The position numbers were made by a program, and so were the translations under genes. From contig VXAZ01009328.1 in the NCBI GenBank assembly GCA_013399875.1, forward strand, positions 310,001-374,000: DNA of 64,000 nucleotides. Reading direction: 5' to 3'. Below are positions 24,011 to 36,382 of this stretch, in pieces. How positions within the stretch are numbered: the stretch's first letter is position 1; each line of letters begins with the position of its first letter. The stretch is from Gymnorhina tibicen. Its lineage: Eukaryota > Chordata > Aves > Passeriformes > Artamidae. The notes beneath the pieces were generated by a model that did not search any database, was not told the origin of the DNA, and saw only the letters and a list, made by a program, of their open reading frames with translations.

Positions 24011-27000
24011 TATGAGAAATGAACGTGCCTAATATATCTACACCAAGGGTTACATGAGCTGACAAATCCTTTTAAGTACTACAAATACTTTCAAAATCAG
24101 ACTTTCAAAGACCAAAATCTTTCTAACATTGATAGGAGTTCTGAAAAGATTTTTTCCATTCTGATTCAGAAGTAATCATCAACCTTTATCCTCCAATAAG
24201 AAATCTGGATTGAACCAACTGTAAATCAAACTCTTTTCAAACTGATGGCAAGATCTTTCATCTTTTCTACCAGATTCCACCTATGACTTTGTTCTAATGT
24301 CTAAGCTATTACAGTATGTAGACTTTCTGAAAATGCACAAAATGAATAGCTTAAGCAATATCAGATGTTCCCAAGTGTGAGTTATTTAACAGTACATTAA
24401 TTTGGTGCAGATTCTTTAAGCAGTTAGTGCAAACACAAAGGGATGAAAATCTGTTTTATTAAATATAGCACAAATAAGCAGAATGTCAAATTTTACCCTG
24501 ATTTGATTTTTAAGTGAGAAATGTTGCATTTATCCTGTATAATCAATAATAAGGAAGTATGTAGAATAATCTTCCATATATTCATAGAACACTATCACAA
24601 ATGGATTATCTGTGTTGTGGATTCTAAATTTAATGTAGGTAGAACTGGTTACCAGTGTAAATCACAGAATTGCATCAAAATAAAATTATACAATGTTTGT
24701 CTTCACAGTATCAGGGAAGAGCTTACTAATTAACAATACTTAGAGATTTTAGGTTTTACTTAATTTGTATGAAGGGACTCAAAGCAGTTTCTTAATTTTA
24801 TCTCCACCACATTAGCACCAGTGGAACTTCAGTGTTTTAAACGGAAATTAGCACTGGCAAGTTAAAATTTGATGCGAAATGGTGAGATTGCATTTAGAAG
24901 GGTAACACCTTCCTTAGCCTCCTCTCAGTGAGACTGTGAGAGAGCTGACAATGTGGTAGTGCCCATTTCACAGTTTATTCACATTTTTCAGGTAGCCTTA
25001 CTGAATGGTATCTCTCACCTAAATGAAAAATACAACTGATCCATTGTAGACAGGCAGGATGGATGAAAGAAATGGTGCCAAGTAAAGTAAAAATAGACCA
25101 AATATGTATTTTGCCATGAAGTATATGGTATGCTGTATGTGAAATATTAAATATTACAGCTTTTAAAATCCAGCTGTCATGATACTTAGGCATCAAACCA
25201 AATGTACCTTCCCTATCTGTGAACTATCTACAGTAAAACAGATCATCCTTTTTGATGTATGCAGGTATGAAATATGATGGAAGGAAGGTTTTTCTTCTGT
25301 TTGTTTTTTAAAGTAGGCAGTTATACCTCTTTTGGTTATTTTATTTAAAAATTATGCATATATTTTCAAAGTTCTCTGTATGATTCTGGATATTCTTACA
25401 AAATATAAATCCATTCAGGGAGTTATTCTGGTTAATGCTATTTATGGAAAGATATCAGAGATGAAACTAATCCTAGATGCCATTGTAAATAGTATTTTTT
25501 TAATACTTTACAAACGGATGATCAAGGTTTTAATATAATTTCTGGATTGTATCTAGAATACCTAGCCTTGAAGAAGGAAGATAATCTAAAGATAGTTTAC
25601 CAAACTGAGAAATTGATACCATATTATATTTTATTTCAAAATTAGTTACTTCTGTTAATGGAAGCAATTAACCACTGAGACAGTTCAGCAGGAACTGTGT
25701 TGGATTTTCATGACACTGAATTGAAAACTGAATACATTTGTAAAAGTCATAGTCTAATTAATAAATGATTTAAAGGGCACATGGTGAATTCCTATTTTTT
25801 TCATTAAACAAGGTGTAATTATAATGATGCTTCTCACTTGATATACTCTAAAAATATCTCTTACCTAACAACATACCGGTAAATTCTCATCGCAATAGGG
25901 ATGAACATGCTTCCATCCTAAAGGAAAAAATTAAGCATCTGTTGATGCTGATGGCATGCTGTGATATGAGAGTGTTTATGTGACACTCTTTGCTTCCATT
26001 CTCATTGGTTCTAGTGCAATGCTTTGGCTGGCAGTAATTATTTGAAGCACAGGAAAACAGAGAAGTATCCCCTGACATGGCATTTGAAAACTGTCTCACT
26101 GGAAGACAGTTTTATATTTTGTGTAAGCTGGAAATTTTATTTTAAATACATGTAGATTAAACTTTGATTTTATAGGTTTTAAAGTTTCTCATTCATAGTT
26201 GTGCTCATGTGTTCATAGGTATAATATAATGTGAAGTGAGGAGGGAAGAGTTAACAACCTTACAGTCTGTTTCTACTACCATATTTTTATTGGAATGAGC
26301 TATCCATTTCACTATATCATTACAGTGCTGATTTAGAGCCTTCAAATGTAATACATAATTTCCCTGAGTAAAAAAAAGGAAGTGAGGATTGGAATATAGC
26401 TTATCTGCAAGAGAAATAAAGACTTTGAAATAAAGTAGGAAAATGTGGGTAGTAGTTTTTTTAGTAGGTTAGTATTTTTGAATGCAAATTTTAAAATGTT
26501 AAGAATAATTTAAATTGCCCTGGCATTGCATGAACATTATTGGATTATTCATTAATTCATGCTGGCAGCAGAGTTTTTAATACCTTTCCTGCTTTGCTGT
26601 ATGAGAAAACAGATCATTTTAACGGATATTTAAAGCCTCAAGATGTACCTAATACTGGAAAAGCTTCAATGCAAAACTGGCAAAACCATAGTGACGTCCT
26701 AATTTTATTCAAAACTGTCTCAGTCTGGCTAATACGTCATGCAGACACATCTCACAAAAGAGAGTTCTTGTTTACAGAATGACAGCAGTGATGAGGTTGG
26801 CTCCATTTGTGCTGTGTCTTCTTTGTTTTCCCTACTTGTGCTATTTTAAAGTTATAGAGCAGCTCATGTAGGTATTTGATGTTTCCCTCCAGTCTGGAAC
26901 GCGGTGATTAAGGATTGTTAATGGGATTAAGGAGTTTGGAAACTAAACAACTGACAAATAATTCTAAATTAAATGATTCCCACTGGGTTGTGTTTTCCTG

Positions 27001-28689
27001 TTCAAGGTTGGACCAACCACAGACTGAGACGCAAAAATAAGTAATAAACTTCTCTGAGGACAGACAGAGGACTAGATTTAGTGAGAGATTTAGGTACACA
27101 GAAGTGTTTGACACAGGCTAAATGCACCTTTCTATGTAGATTCCCCAGACAGCTCAAAAAGAGATCATATGCCTGTACTAACATCCTAAATTACTTGCCC
27201 AGATTCTAAAAACATTCAATTTTGTTATCCAAAGCTCCACAAACCTGGAAAAAAGGATGTTATGCAGTGCAATACCATGCACAAAAGCACAAGTGCTTGC
27301 TGGCATATCAGAGTTTACAAAACCCTGGTAACTGTAAGTATTATGAAATCTTTTGCATTGTGTGGTATTTACACATTCTTGACTCATAAAATCATGAACA
27401 ATGATTCATTTATCTGAGTAAGCAAACAATCAAACCCCAAAGTTTTATTACTCTTAATTACACTGGGCAGTCCTTACTGGTGTCCTTGTAAAAGGTGCTT
27501 CCAGCCTAACAATTAAGTCACTAACAAACTAACGGTGGTTCAACACTAACAACCAACAGTGAAACTTTTAAACCCACAGGAAACATATAAAAAACAATCA
27601 AAGCACTTGAAGCTTAAATAATCAATGAAGGTGAGGAAACAAAATATTCCTAACTGCAATAGTACATTCCTCAATTTTTAAAAATTTTTTTTTACCTTTT
27701 AACTTTGTGGAATCTTAGACAGAAAAAGACTCACTTGACAGCATTTGAAAAACATTAGAGATGATAGGTTTCAATATGCTGTTTGTGTCAGAAGAAAGGC
27801 AAGCTAAGCTATATTATACTGAGCAGTTATTGCTGATGCAGAAATCCAGTCAATTTTCTTTTAATATATGCAGGAAAAAGATAAAAAGTTGGTGAGACTC
27901 AATTGCAACTTAAAAATAAGGAAATTACAAGTACAGTGTGCCATCTTATCTGTCCCTTCCAGACTCGATAAACGTCTACCCATGCCTGTGAACAGAGGAA
28001 TAAGAGTCTGATGTAAGAAAGCTTGTTTCCTGACTTATACAAGTTTGTATAGGCAATCTGTGAATGTAAAATCACCTATCCCAGGATTGTCATCCCCTTT
28101 TCAGAACTTATACCTGAGTTCATCCTGACCCATCTCCAGTTACCTAGAGAAAGTGCTTTACTCCTAAACCCTCATAGTGCTAAGTGCTACCTCCTCTTCC
28201 TTCAATCAACATTTGAAATGGAAATCCGGTTAGGATTCTTGCTTAAACTATGTAAAGGATAGCGATTTTGACCTGCTTCCCTTCCTAACTTCTGCACTGG
28301 CTCAACAACGTCATTTCTGGATTGCCTAAAACATCATGTAAAATGTAAGAGATCAAGGTTCTTAATTTGTATTTTAGATTCCAGAATGGTAGGTCTCACA
28401 TGTCAAACCAATATTCTCCTAGGGTTTAAATACAGCTGATTTAACTTAGATAACTAGCTAACACTCCCAATTTAGATATCTAATGTGGTGAGATTTATCT
28501 CTAGTGCAAGCGTGTATTTGTCCAAGGTGAAGCACCTAAATTAGGCAGATATGATGTCACTCATGAGGACTTCGGAGACACCTACTCTCCGCATTGACCA
28601 AATGGTTGTGAGCTCTACCTCTTGAAGTTTGCATGCCTTTATACAACTGAAATGGAAGGTAAACAGAGCAGGCTATGCCCTAAGAATAC
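24011..28689. other. AT-rich non-coding stretch
   Basis: No gene, RNA gene or transposon was recognised in 4.7 kb. Frames are short, and none shows a domain or well-placed splice sites. Confidence 0.55.
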
Positions 28690-29135
28690 TTTGGGGTCTA
28701 GCCTGCAATTCCAGGCCCTGCATTTTGAGTTTTGTATATTGTCCCATTTATGTTTTATTCCAGTCCTCAGAATCATTCAATCATCCTCACATGATATTCT
28801 GTATTTAAAGTGCTTTTCAATTCTCTATCATCAATAAATTTCATTATCATGCTGACACTTCTGTGCCAAGTCCCTAATGAAATATTTAAATAACATCAGA
28901 CCCAAGGATAATCTTTTAGGAACTTCACCAGTAGGTTTCTTCTATGAAGAAAAATCTAATTTCAGTTCTTTTTCAGATTTCATTGGTCAGTTTCTTACCT
29001 AACATACAGTTCCTCTATTTTTTCTCATTAATCCTGGTTTAATGAACATCCCATGTGACACTGCATTAATTTCTTTTAGTGAAGAGCTGATTAAATCTGT
29101 TGCATTTCTCTAAATGGCTTAGAAACAAAGTAACA
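28690..29135 (-). mobile_element. Ancient CR1/L3-like LINE fragment, inverted
   Basis: Read on +, the order of diverged words is that of the reverse complement of LINE ORF2 in the CR1/L3 clade: 'ccaagtccctaatgaaat', 'ttaaataacatcagaccc', 'taggaacttcaccagtagg', later 'cccatgtgacactgcatt' and 'agtgaagagctgatt'. No open frame is left and the 3' repeat is missing. It is far more diverged than the other copies, so probably an old insertion shared by many birds. Limits are approximate. Confidence 0.6.
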
Positions 29136-30689
29136 TGACCCATTATATTAAATCAGCTCAGAAATTATATCTCAGAAAAGTTTAGAGTAAAAAGATAATA
29201 ATTTCAAGATATTAATCAAAAATGAGAAGTAATATTCTCAGAATTCACTCAGAGCCCTAACTGAAAGACTCCTTATTAAGACAGGTGGAGATAAACCAAA
29301 ACAGCACTCTCCGGAAAAAAAAAATCAAATTAAATAATTAAGCTTTTTAAAATGACAGTTATTAACGGAGCTATTTTTAGTAATCTGATATTTAAATATC
29401 GGTCAGCTGCATATCCTACTCCCTTGGTAACTGCAAATAGTGGTTTTACGATACAATATGATGTTTTATTTCCCTCTTCCTTGGTTCTTTCTGACAGTGT
29501 GTTGAATTATTTTGGTGTTGCAGGTTATTGAGTCACTGAAGTTAGAACACAAACTCATTTTTATGACAGCACTAAGATATTACTCTGCCTATTCCTTGAA
29601 AATGAAGAGTCTTTTTGAAGCCACAACTGTTTCTATATGCACCAAAAAAACCAATTTCTGTGGTCTCTTAAGAGAGAAAATACTTTCTAATACACATCAC
29701 ATCCATGTGTCACATATGACATCAACAAACCCTGATAGGTTTTTTGCTAAGTCTTCAGGTCAATGCCTGAAATACAGTACTGCTTCAGAGGAAAGGAATG
29801 ACCCAGGAAAGGCAGATAAACAGAGGACTCTTGTGATTCACAAGCATAGAAATGTCTAGCTGGGTACAGTGCTGAACATGTTCTGTATGCTATTTTCCAT
29901 CCAAGACAGACTGTATTTTTTCTTCTCCTGTGAGCAGAAGAGATTAGTATGCAGATGTGTAATCATGCTTCTCAGACAGCAAAACCAGAAATGGACAAGA
30001 TAAAGAGCAATTTGTTAATCACAAAACAGAGGATTGAAATTTAGGGGTGATCCCTGAGAAAGAGGGTTTTTTTGAAGAAGTGGATGGAATATTGGTTCCA
30101 CTGAAGTCGGTGAAACGTTGCCATCAATTTTAACAGAGATAAAATTCTATTTTCCTCCCTTTGTCTTTATTTTCACATGTCCCTCTTTTTTCTCCCTGGA
30201 CAATTCATATTAATAGTTTCATTTTTCAGTTTGGGCCTAGGAAAAATATTTGCATATCTGTATGTCCAAAGCACTTGCATCATGTCACTATATTTTGATT
30301 GATTATTTTGCTATGCAGATTTATTCCTGAGTGTTGCTGTGGAAAGGGTTGGAGCATCTGTGAGAAGGGTGATCAGGTGAAAGGCAATTGCATAGATTTG
30401 ACACAAATTCAATGGGAAACAAGTATGACTTATTGTCTTCAACAATGTCTCTGTCTCTAGAGAAAACTGATGCTTTTAAGCATGATTAAAGGTTATCTAC
30501 CAAGATGGTCAGAGAAAAAACCTATAGGAAGAGGTTAAGGGAGGTTTTTTGGACTGTCAGAGGGAAGACTAAGAGACGATGAATTAGCTACCTGAAAGGC
30601 AGTTACAAACATGAGGGAGCAAAGCTCTTCTCAGCAAATGTTTCAACAAATGGGCAATAAGATATTTAAGGATAGACAGAAGAACTCAA
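29136..30689. other. Non-coding stretch
   Basis: No recognised gene. A frame at 29512-29859 (+) stays open for about 115 codons and starts just upstream of a good splice acceptor (ttttggtgttgcag/g, near 29523). It has no ATG at its start, no recognised domain and no visible donor. Confidence 0.45.
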
Positions 30690-31960
30690 GAAATCTCTGG
30701 GCTGGCTTCCTGCAAACATAGTAGACTGTGAGATTGGACCTGTTTGTTTATGGTTTCACACAGTCTGGTGTAAAAACCTTCAAGGATGGAAACTGCATAA
30801 CCTCCCTTGCCAACCTCTTCCATTTTTTGATTGCCCTCATTGTATAAAAGTTTTTTCTTATATCCAGTCTGAGCTTCTCTTGCTCCCACTATGCACCACT
30901 GTGAAAAGCCTGACATCCTATTCCCCATGACCTCCCTGTTAGTACTGGTAGGTTGCCATTAGGCCTTTTTGAAGCCTTCCATTCTCTGGTGTGAGCAAGT
31001 CCAGCTTCCTGAGCCTTTCCTGACAAGGCAAATTCTCCAGCACCAACCATTGTGGTGGTTCTTTGCTCAATTTGATTCACTTGTTCAGAATATTTTTATA
31101 CTGTAAGATCCAAGACTGGATGCAGTGTTCCAGATGTGGTCTCCTGAGTGCTGGGTAGAATGGAACTGCCCCATATGTGTTTGCTGTGCCCCTGTTCATT
31201 TCACCTGGAATGCGGTTGGCTGTCTTTGCTGCCAGGACACTGCAGGCTCATGCTCAGCCTGCTGTTAATGAAGACCCGCAGGTCCTTTACAGCAGAGCAG
31301 CTCCCCAGCCAGGCTCTTCCCAGCCCATATTATTACCAGGGATTCTTCTTTCTAAGAAGCAGGATTTTGCATTTGTCCTTGGGGAATTTTACAGGGTTCC
31401 TGTTGGACCATACCTTCAGCCTGTCCAGGACACCTTGGATGGCAGTCTACTCTCAACCTTGTCAGCTGTTCACTCCATTTTAGTGTGTTCTTAAAACCTG
31501 AGGACACTGCACAGTCATTTCTTCACGATAATGGTGTTAAACAGAACAGGTACCAGAGCAGACCCCTGCAGTTCTACACTTTTTGCCACCTCCAGATAGA
31601 GCACAAATCCATTCACCACTACTCTCTGAGCCCACTACCCTCCAATTGTCTTTTTACCCATCTAGACTGAAATGTACTAATTTGGATTCAAGTATGTTGT
31701 GTAAGTCAGTATCAAAAGACTTGCCAAAGGTAAGTGATATTCACTGTGCTCATCTTATTCATGGACCTTGATATTTTGTCATACAAGGCAATCAAGTTGG
31801 TTAGATGTGATTTTTTGGTAAATCCATGCCACTGGTTCCAATTACTCCCTTCTCTCTCATGTTTCCAGGATAGTATACCGAAAGGACTTCTTCCATTATT
31901 TTCCTAGGGACTAAGCAGGCTGCCTGGCCTGCCACAAACTGAGGCTTGTAATACTGAGGT
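30690..31960 (-). mobile_element. CR1 LINE, ~1.3 kb, inverted, decayed
   Basis: On the minus strand the sequence runs through the CR1 ORF2 palm region to the C-terminus. Read on + the landmarks appear in reverse: a C-terminal piece (30690-30930), 'ccagatgtggtctcctgagtg' (31132), 'gacccgcaggtcctttac' (31273), 'gttaaacagaacaggtaccag' (31537), 'ttgccaaaggtaagtgatat' (31722), 'atcaagttggttagatgtga' (31791) and 'aaatccatgcc'. Many stops and indels break the frame. The usual terminal atcatagaatcatagaat block is not seen at the 3' end, so that end is lost or eroded. Limits are approximate. Confidence 0.85.
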
Positions 31961-34900
31961 TGGTTATTAGGTAAAAAATTTGATAAGGAGTAATGCAGTG
32001 CTGGAACAGATGATGAAATTTCCATCTCTGGAGTTTGTCAAGATTCCATAAGGCAAAGACGTTACTGACCTAATTAAACACTGGTGATCTCCTATATTGA
32101 AGAATTGTTTTGGATTACAACCTGCAAAAGTCTGCCTAACTAGCACTTCTCTGAGTTTATAGCCCTTTGATATAACTCATCCTAAAATTCATAAGGCTTC
32201 AAATATTCTGTATATGATGGGATGTTGACATGCATTTATTGCTCTTAATAATAACCCTATTGTCTTGTGAAAATTTACTTTGTGTTGTACCACATTTTTA
32301 TAAGTATCAGATTAAGCCATTTTGTGGCTTTCATGCAGCATTCATAGGACTGTTTTGCCCATTGTACATTATTTTTTAATTACTCTGGGTAAAAAATAAG
32401 TAGTTAATGACGCTCTAAGGCAACATTTTAAGTACATCCAAGAGAGCTTTAGAAAACATTATACAGAAAATGCACAGTCATATAAAGTCTGCTCTCATAT
32501 GAAGTTCTCAACTATTCTAATAGCTGGAACAAATAAACTAGGTGGCATTGTCCCTGCTCAACCACCCTAAACCCTATACAGACACTGAAAGAAATTTTTA
32601 GGTTCTACTATGCAATATGAATGGCTACATTTCAAACTGCTTTGCATCCAAGGACGACCTAAGTACCTCACAAATGTTGAATCCCATCAACCATAAAATA
32701 CAGATTTCAAGAGTGGTATTTTAGTAGTGTTCTGAGCACCCAACATCTTACAGGGTTATGCCAAATAGGTTCCATTCAAGAAAACTGTGTTGAACTAACT
32801 TTTTGAGAATCATGATGGACAGGATGCTGTTCCAACAAAGCTGTATTTTCCATCTTTTTTGTGTCATCATCATATTCAGTAGCGTTTAAATGACTTTATG
32901 TTGCTTAAGGCTTTTTATATTGAGATACCTTTTTTTAGGTCTTAAAAACTGTGTTATTATACCTTGATTGGATCCACAAAATCAGGAACTTACTAGTTAT
33001 TGAAACTAACAGGAATTTGACCTGAATGAAAACCTAGTAAAATACATTAAAAATTCTCAGATTCTATAGTCATTTAAAGAATTGGTTATACCTTATCACA
33101 CAATTAGTTAATGTATATTGAGAGGTTTTTTTAGCAATTAAGCATGGAACTCTGTATATTTATTTTTTCAACCTGATTTTACATTCTTGTATATTTTAAT
33201 GCCTTTTTAAAATCTGTGTGAAATCTGATTTTCACTTTCAGTGTATCATATTATATACATATAATTTTTTGTTCATCCAAGGATATGGCTATGGAAAGGG
33301 ATATCATCTTTGCAGTAAATTTTACTAGCATTGGATAGCTTTCAGAAGAATGTGATCTATTCATTTAAAGCTCAAATTAGATTGTCTGTTTTCATCTCTA
33401 CTCACTACCCTGTTTTCTCCATGATTTACTTTAATTTCCAGACCTTGGGGAAACATCAACCAACTGCTTAAAAAAATAAAATCAATGCACTGAAAAAGTA
33501 CTTTCCATCTTCCACATTGCAGACCCTAGTGCTACATCCTCATTTTCATCTTGGAAATAATGATCTCACAGAAACTATTTTTAAGGCCTGGGTTCAAATC
33601 TAGCTCAGTATTAAAATGGAATGAGAAGAAGTTTTCCATCTCTTGCCTAGAAAAAACTGTCACATTTTAAATGTATGTATTAACCCACTGTTGTTGCCTT
33701 TGTCAAGAGACAGAAAATAGTCAGAGAGCTCAAAACTGAATGGCAGGCAAGAACCCAGTGTTACAAAAGAGTGCTGGAATTTCAGTTGTGTCCTTTTGTT
33801 CCCAGCCATGCTCCATAAGGAGGTCGGAAGGGGCCTCTAGGGGAGCTGCTCTTCTGGCTCATACCCACAGAGATCTCTCTGACAGTCAGGCCTGTTGCTC
33901 ACCTGCTGCTGGGTGCCAGACGATGGCAGATGCTGCCCCAGCGTGTCCCTCACTAGATGCCAAATGGAGCCACCTTCTATCTCTCCAGTCTAGTCTTAGC
34001 CAGTTTGTTATCAGGCCAATCCCTGCTGCTTTAATATTTACCTCTAACCAAAGATTTTCACAAAATGAACATAAACTAGTTTTTTAAAGATCAAAGCTGT
34101 CTATATCATCTGATTACCTACTAGAAAATGACAAGTCTAAACAGCCTGGAACCAGTCAGGTTGGACAGATTAGTGGCCCTTGAAATCCTAAAGTATCAGT
34201 GACCAGCAAACAAATATTTTCTTATCTGAAAGCTATATTGTGAAAGCAGTCTATAGCTTGTTGCGCAAAAATAAACAGATTAGTGCCCCATGCACCTGAT
34301 GTTTTGTACAGCCTGGGCATTGACATAACAAGCTTATGAAGTTGGGGCCAGGCCAGTTCTGATTCCAGGAACACAGCAAGAGATTGATTAAAGTGAGCTT
34401 TATACCATCTGTGGTCAGGTTATGCTTGGTAAAGTTCATATATCTGCAAGAGTAGCAATAAATATGCCATTAAAGAGAACAGGTTTTGATGAATTGAGAA
34501 AAGAAATAGGAGGGGACTAGGAAGATGGCTTCTGCCCATCAGTAAGGATTTGAGAAAGAGTGGCTCCCTGTCACCTGTGAGAGAAGATCATGCACAAAGG
34601 AAAGCTAGTACTGGGAGATGCTCCCTCAGAAATGAATTTATGGTTCAAACTCAGATTCATTCCAATATTTATTCAATTAAATTTGGTATACGCATTTTGG
34701 CAGAAGTTCAAAGTCTACATTAGCAAGACAGTAGCAAAATATATATCTGGTTAGGAATGACTGGCTCTCAACTGTGTCAATCTACTAATGAAATTGAAAG
34801 CAAAGACCAAATTATAGCCAGGGCATAAACAGGTACAGTTTAATTGTCTTCAGTGGTGTGGTACATATTTAGGCCAGGTATAAGTTTCGCCGCAGAAGGT

Positions 34901-35765
34901 CAGTCTGTAAGTAGTACTTTTTCCTCCACACCTTTGGCTAACCCCAAGCAGCTTTCACTCCCACCACAAAAATTACTTGATTCTATGTACATGCCATTTC
35001 TAATCTATCCACAGCATAGGCCTTGTGCCAGCTCCTGCTGTGGGTGGTTTGGTAGGGAGCTCCATTAAGATCTGAATTACCAGCACACATAATCACCAAT
35101 GTCAATTGTTAAATATGAGGCAGTTTTTTATCAAAGTAAAAAGCAGAGATTATAGTTTGTGATTAATCTCTTGTTTAATGTTTTGTTATCTCAATCATCC
35201 AATTGAACCCAGAAAATACTTGTTAGTGCTATAACCATTTTAACACCAAGCTCATAAAAGCTGGAATACTGAAGGAAACATTTTCCATGTTTAATAGAAG
35301 GCAAGAAGTAGATAGCTGAGAACAGGAATGTGTATAATTTTAGCAAGTAATACTGTGTTCTCAGGTCAACTTACACTGGAGTAATTCAGATACACTTTTG
35401 TTGCCATTTTCACTGGGATTTTGATACAAAATTTTCCAAAATGGGTTATATGTGTATATATAGTAACAAAAACATAAGGCGTATTTGTAATAGTAGTCTA
35501 TATTTGTGAGTTTCTCAGGCATGTGCAATGACTGTTGAATCTGTTCTAGAGCAGTATCTTCTCTTTATAAAGACTATGTAATCCATTCTATGCTATTAAT
35601 TAATGCTATCATTATTACATGTGTTCTCTGATGGAGTTTGCCAGGATAGACCCTGCTTCTCACTAATGTCCTCATCAAATCTCTTTAATATGGGATTAGA
35701 CAGTAACACCAACAGACCAAACAGCTGTCATGGACTGCTAATATCATCTTCTGGCATTGTCTTTT
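31961..35765. other. Non-coding stretch
   Basis: No gene was recognised. A somewhat GC-richer piece at about 33770-33970 lies in a 115-codon frame (33740-34087, +) rich in Ser, Ala and Cys with no known domain. A tRNA B-box-like ggttcaaatc at about 33592 has no matching A box or cloverleaf. Confidence 0.5.
35761..35765. repeat. Target site duplication, left (CTTTT)
   Basis: It matches exactly the five bases 36378-36382 that follow the LTR's terminal ACA. Confidence 0.9.
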
Positions 35766-36377
35766 TGTCTTGGGATGACTTTGTGATGTTGTATCCCCTA
35801 TCGCCTCTCTATGCCCAGATATGAATCCTGTGCCTTTCTGTGCCTTTACAACTGGGTGCGAGAGAAAGAAAAAAAGCCAGGCGAACTTTTCAAAGCAGTT
35901 CTGTGTTCCAAGGTCACACTTCTCTCTGTTCTGCTGCTGTGACGAGAGGAGGGGAGGAAGCACCCTTCCTGCTTTTCATCAAGCTTTCAGCTCTGTTTCC
36001 TCCAGAGAGAGACGGAGAGTTGAACTTTCCTTTCCCTGGGAATTTGGCTTGTTCTTCTTTTCTTCTGGAACTGTTCAAAAACCCCAAAACATCATCCGGG
36101 AGGCCTGGAGGTGGGCCCAAGCCGACCCAGCTCTGAAGAGGAGGAGAGAGACCACACCCACAGAAGGACTGTAAAATCTTCCAGGTTTCTCTCCACAGCG
36201 AGAGGATTTATTGTTTGGTATTATTCTTTTCCTATGTGTTTGTTAAAGAAATAGTTTTTTCCCTTTCACTTTCCTCTGAGAAATATTTCTTTCCCAAACT
36301 TGGTGGCTGTAACCTGCCTTCTAAGAGAGGATGCTCAAAGTCAGATGTTCCTCTGAATTTTGTCTCAAACAAGGACA
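35766..36377 (+). mobile_element. Solo LTR, ERVL-type, 612 bp
   Basis: It starts TGTCTTGGGATGAC and ends AACAAGGACA, so the ends form a short imperfect inverted repeat bounded by TG...CA. It is flanked by an exact 5-bp direct repeat CTTTT (35761-35765 and 36378-36382), the duplication size made by class III (ERVL) integrases. No internal retroviral sequence follows, so it arose by LTR-LTR recombination. The LTR holds promoter and polyadenylation signals in intact family members. Here the expected AATAAA position reads aaagaa (36245-36250), so the poly(A) signal seems lost. Orientation is set by comparison with the family as I know it. Confidence 0.92.
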
Positions 36378-36382
36378 CTTTT
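36378..36382. repeat. Target site duplication, right (CTTTT)
   Basis: Partner of 35761-35765; both flank the 612-bp LTR directly. Confidence 0.9.

Noticed and set aside
29512..29859. 115-codon open frame following a splice-acceptor-like site
   Set aside because: It begins at a TTG rather than an ATG, has no recognisable domain and no donor or poly(A) context. The acceptor alone is not enough.
33585..33605. tRNA-like B box (ggttcaaatc)
   Set aside because: No A box, no acceptor stem pairing and no cloverleaf could be drawn around it; a 10-base match is expected by chance.
35821..36174. 117-codon frame on + and overlapping frames on both strands
   Set aside because: They lie wholly inside the 612-bp LTR, which is non-coding in these families.
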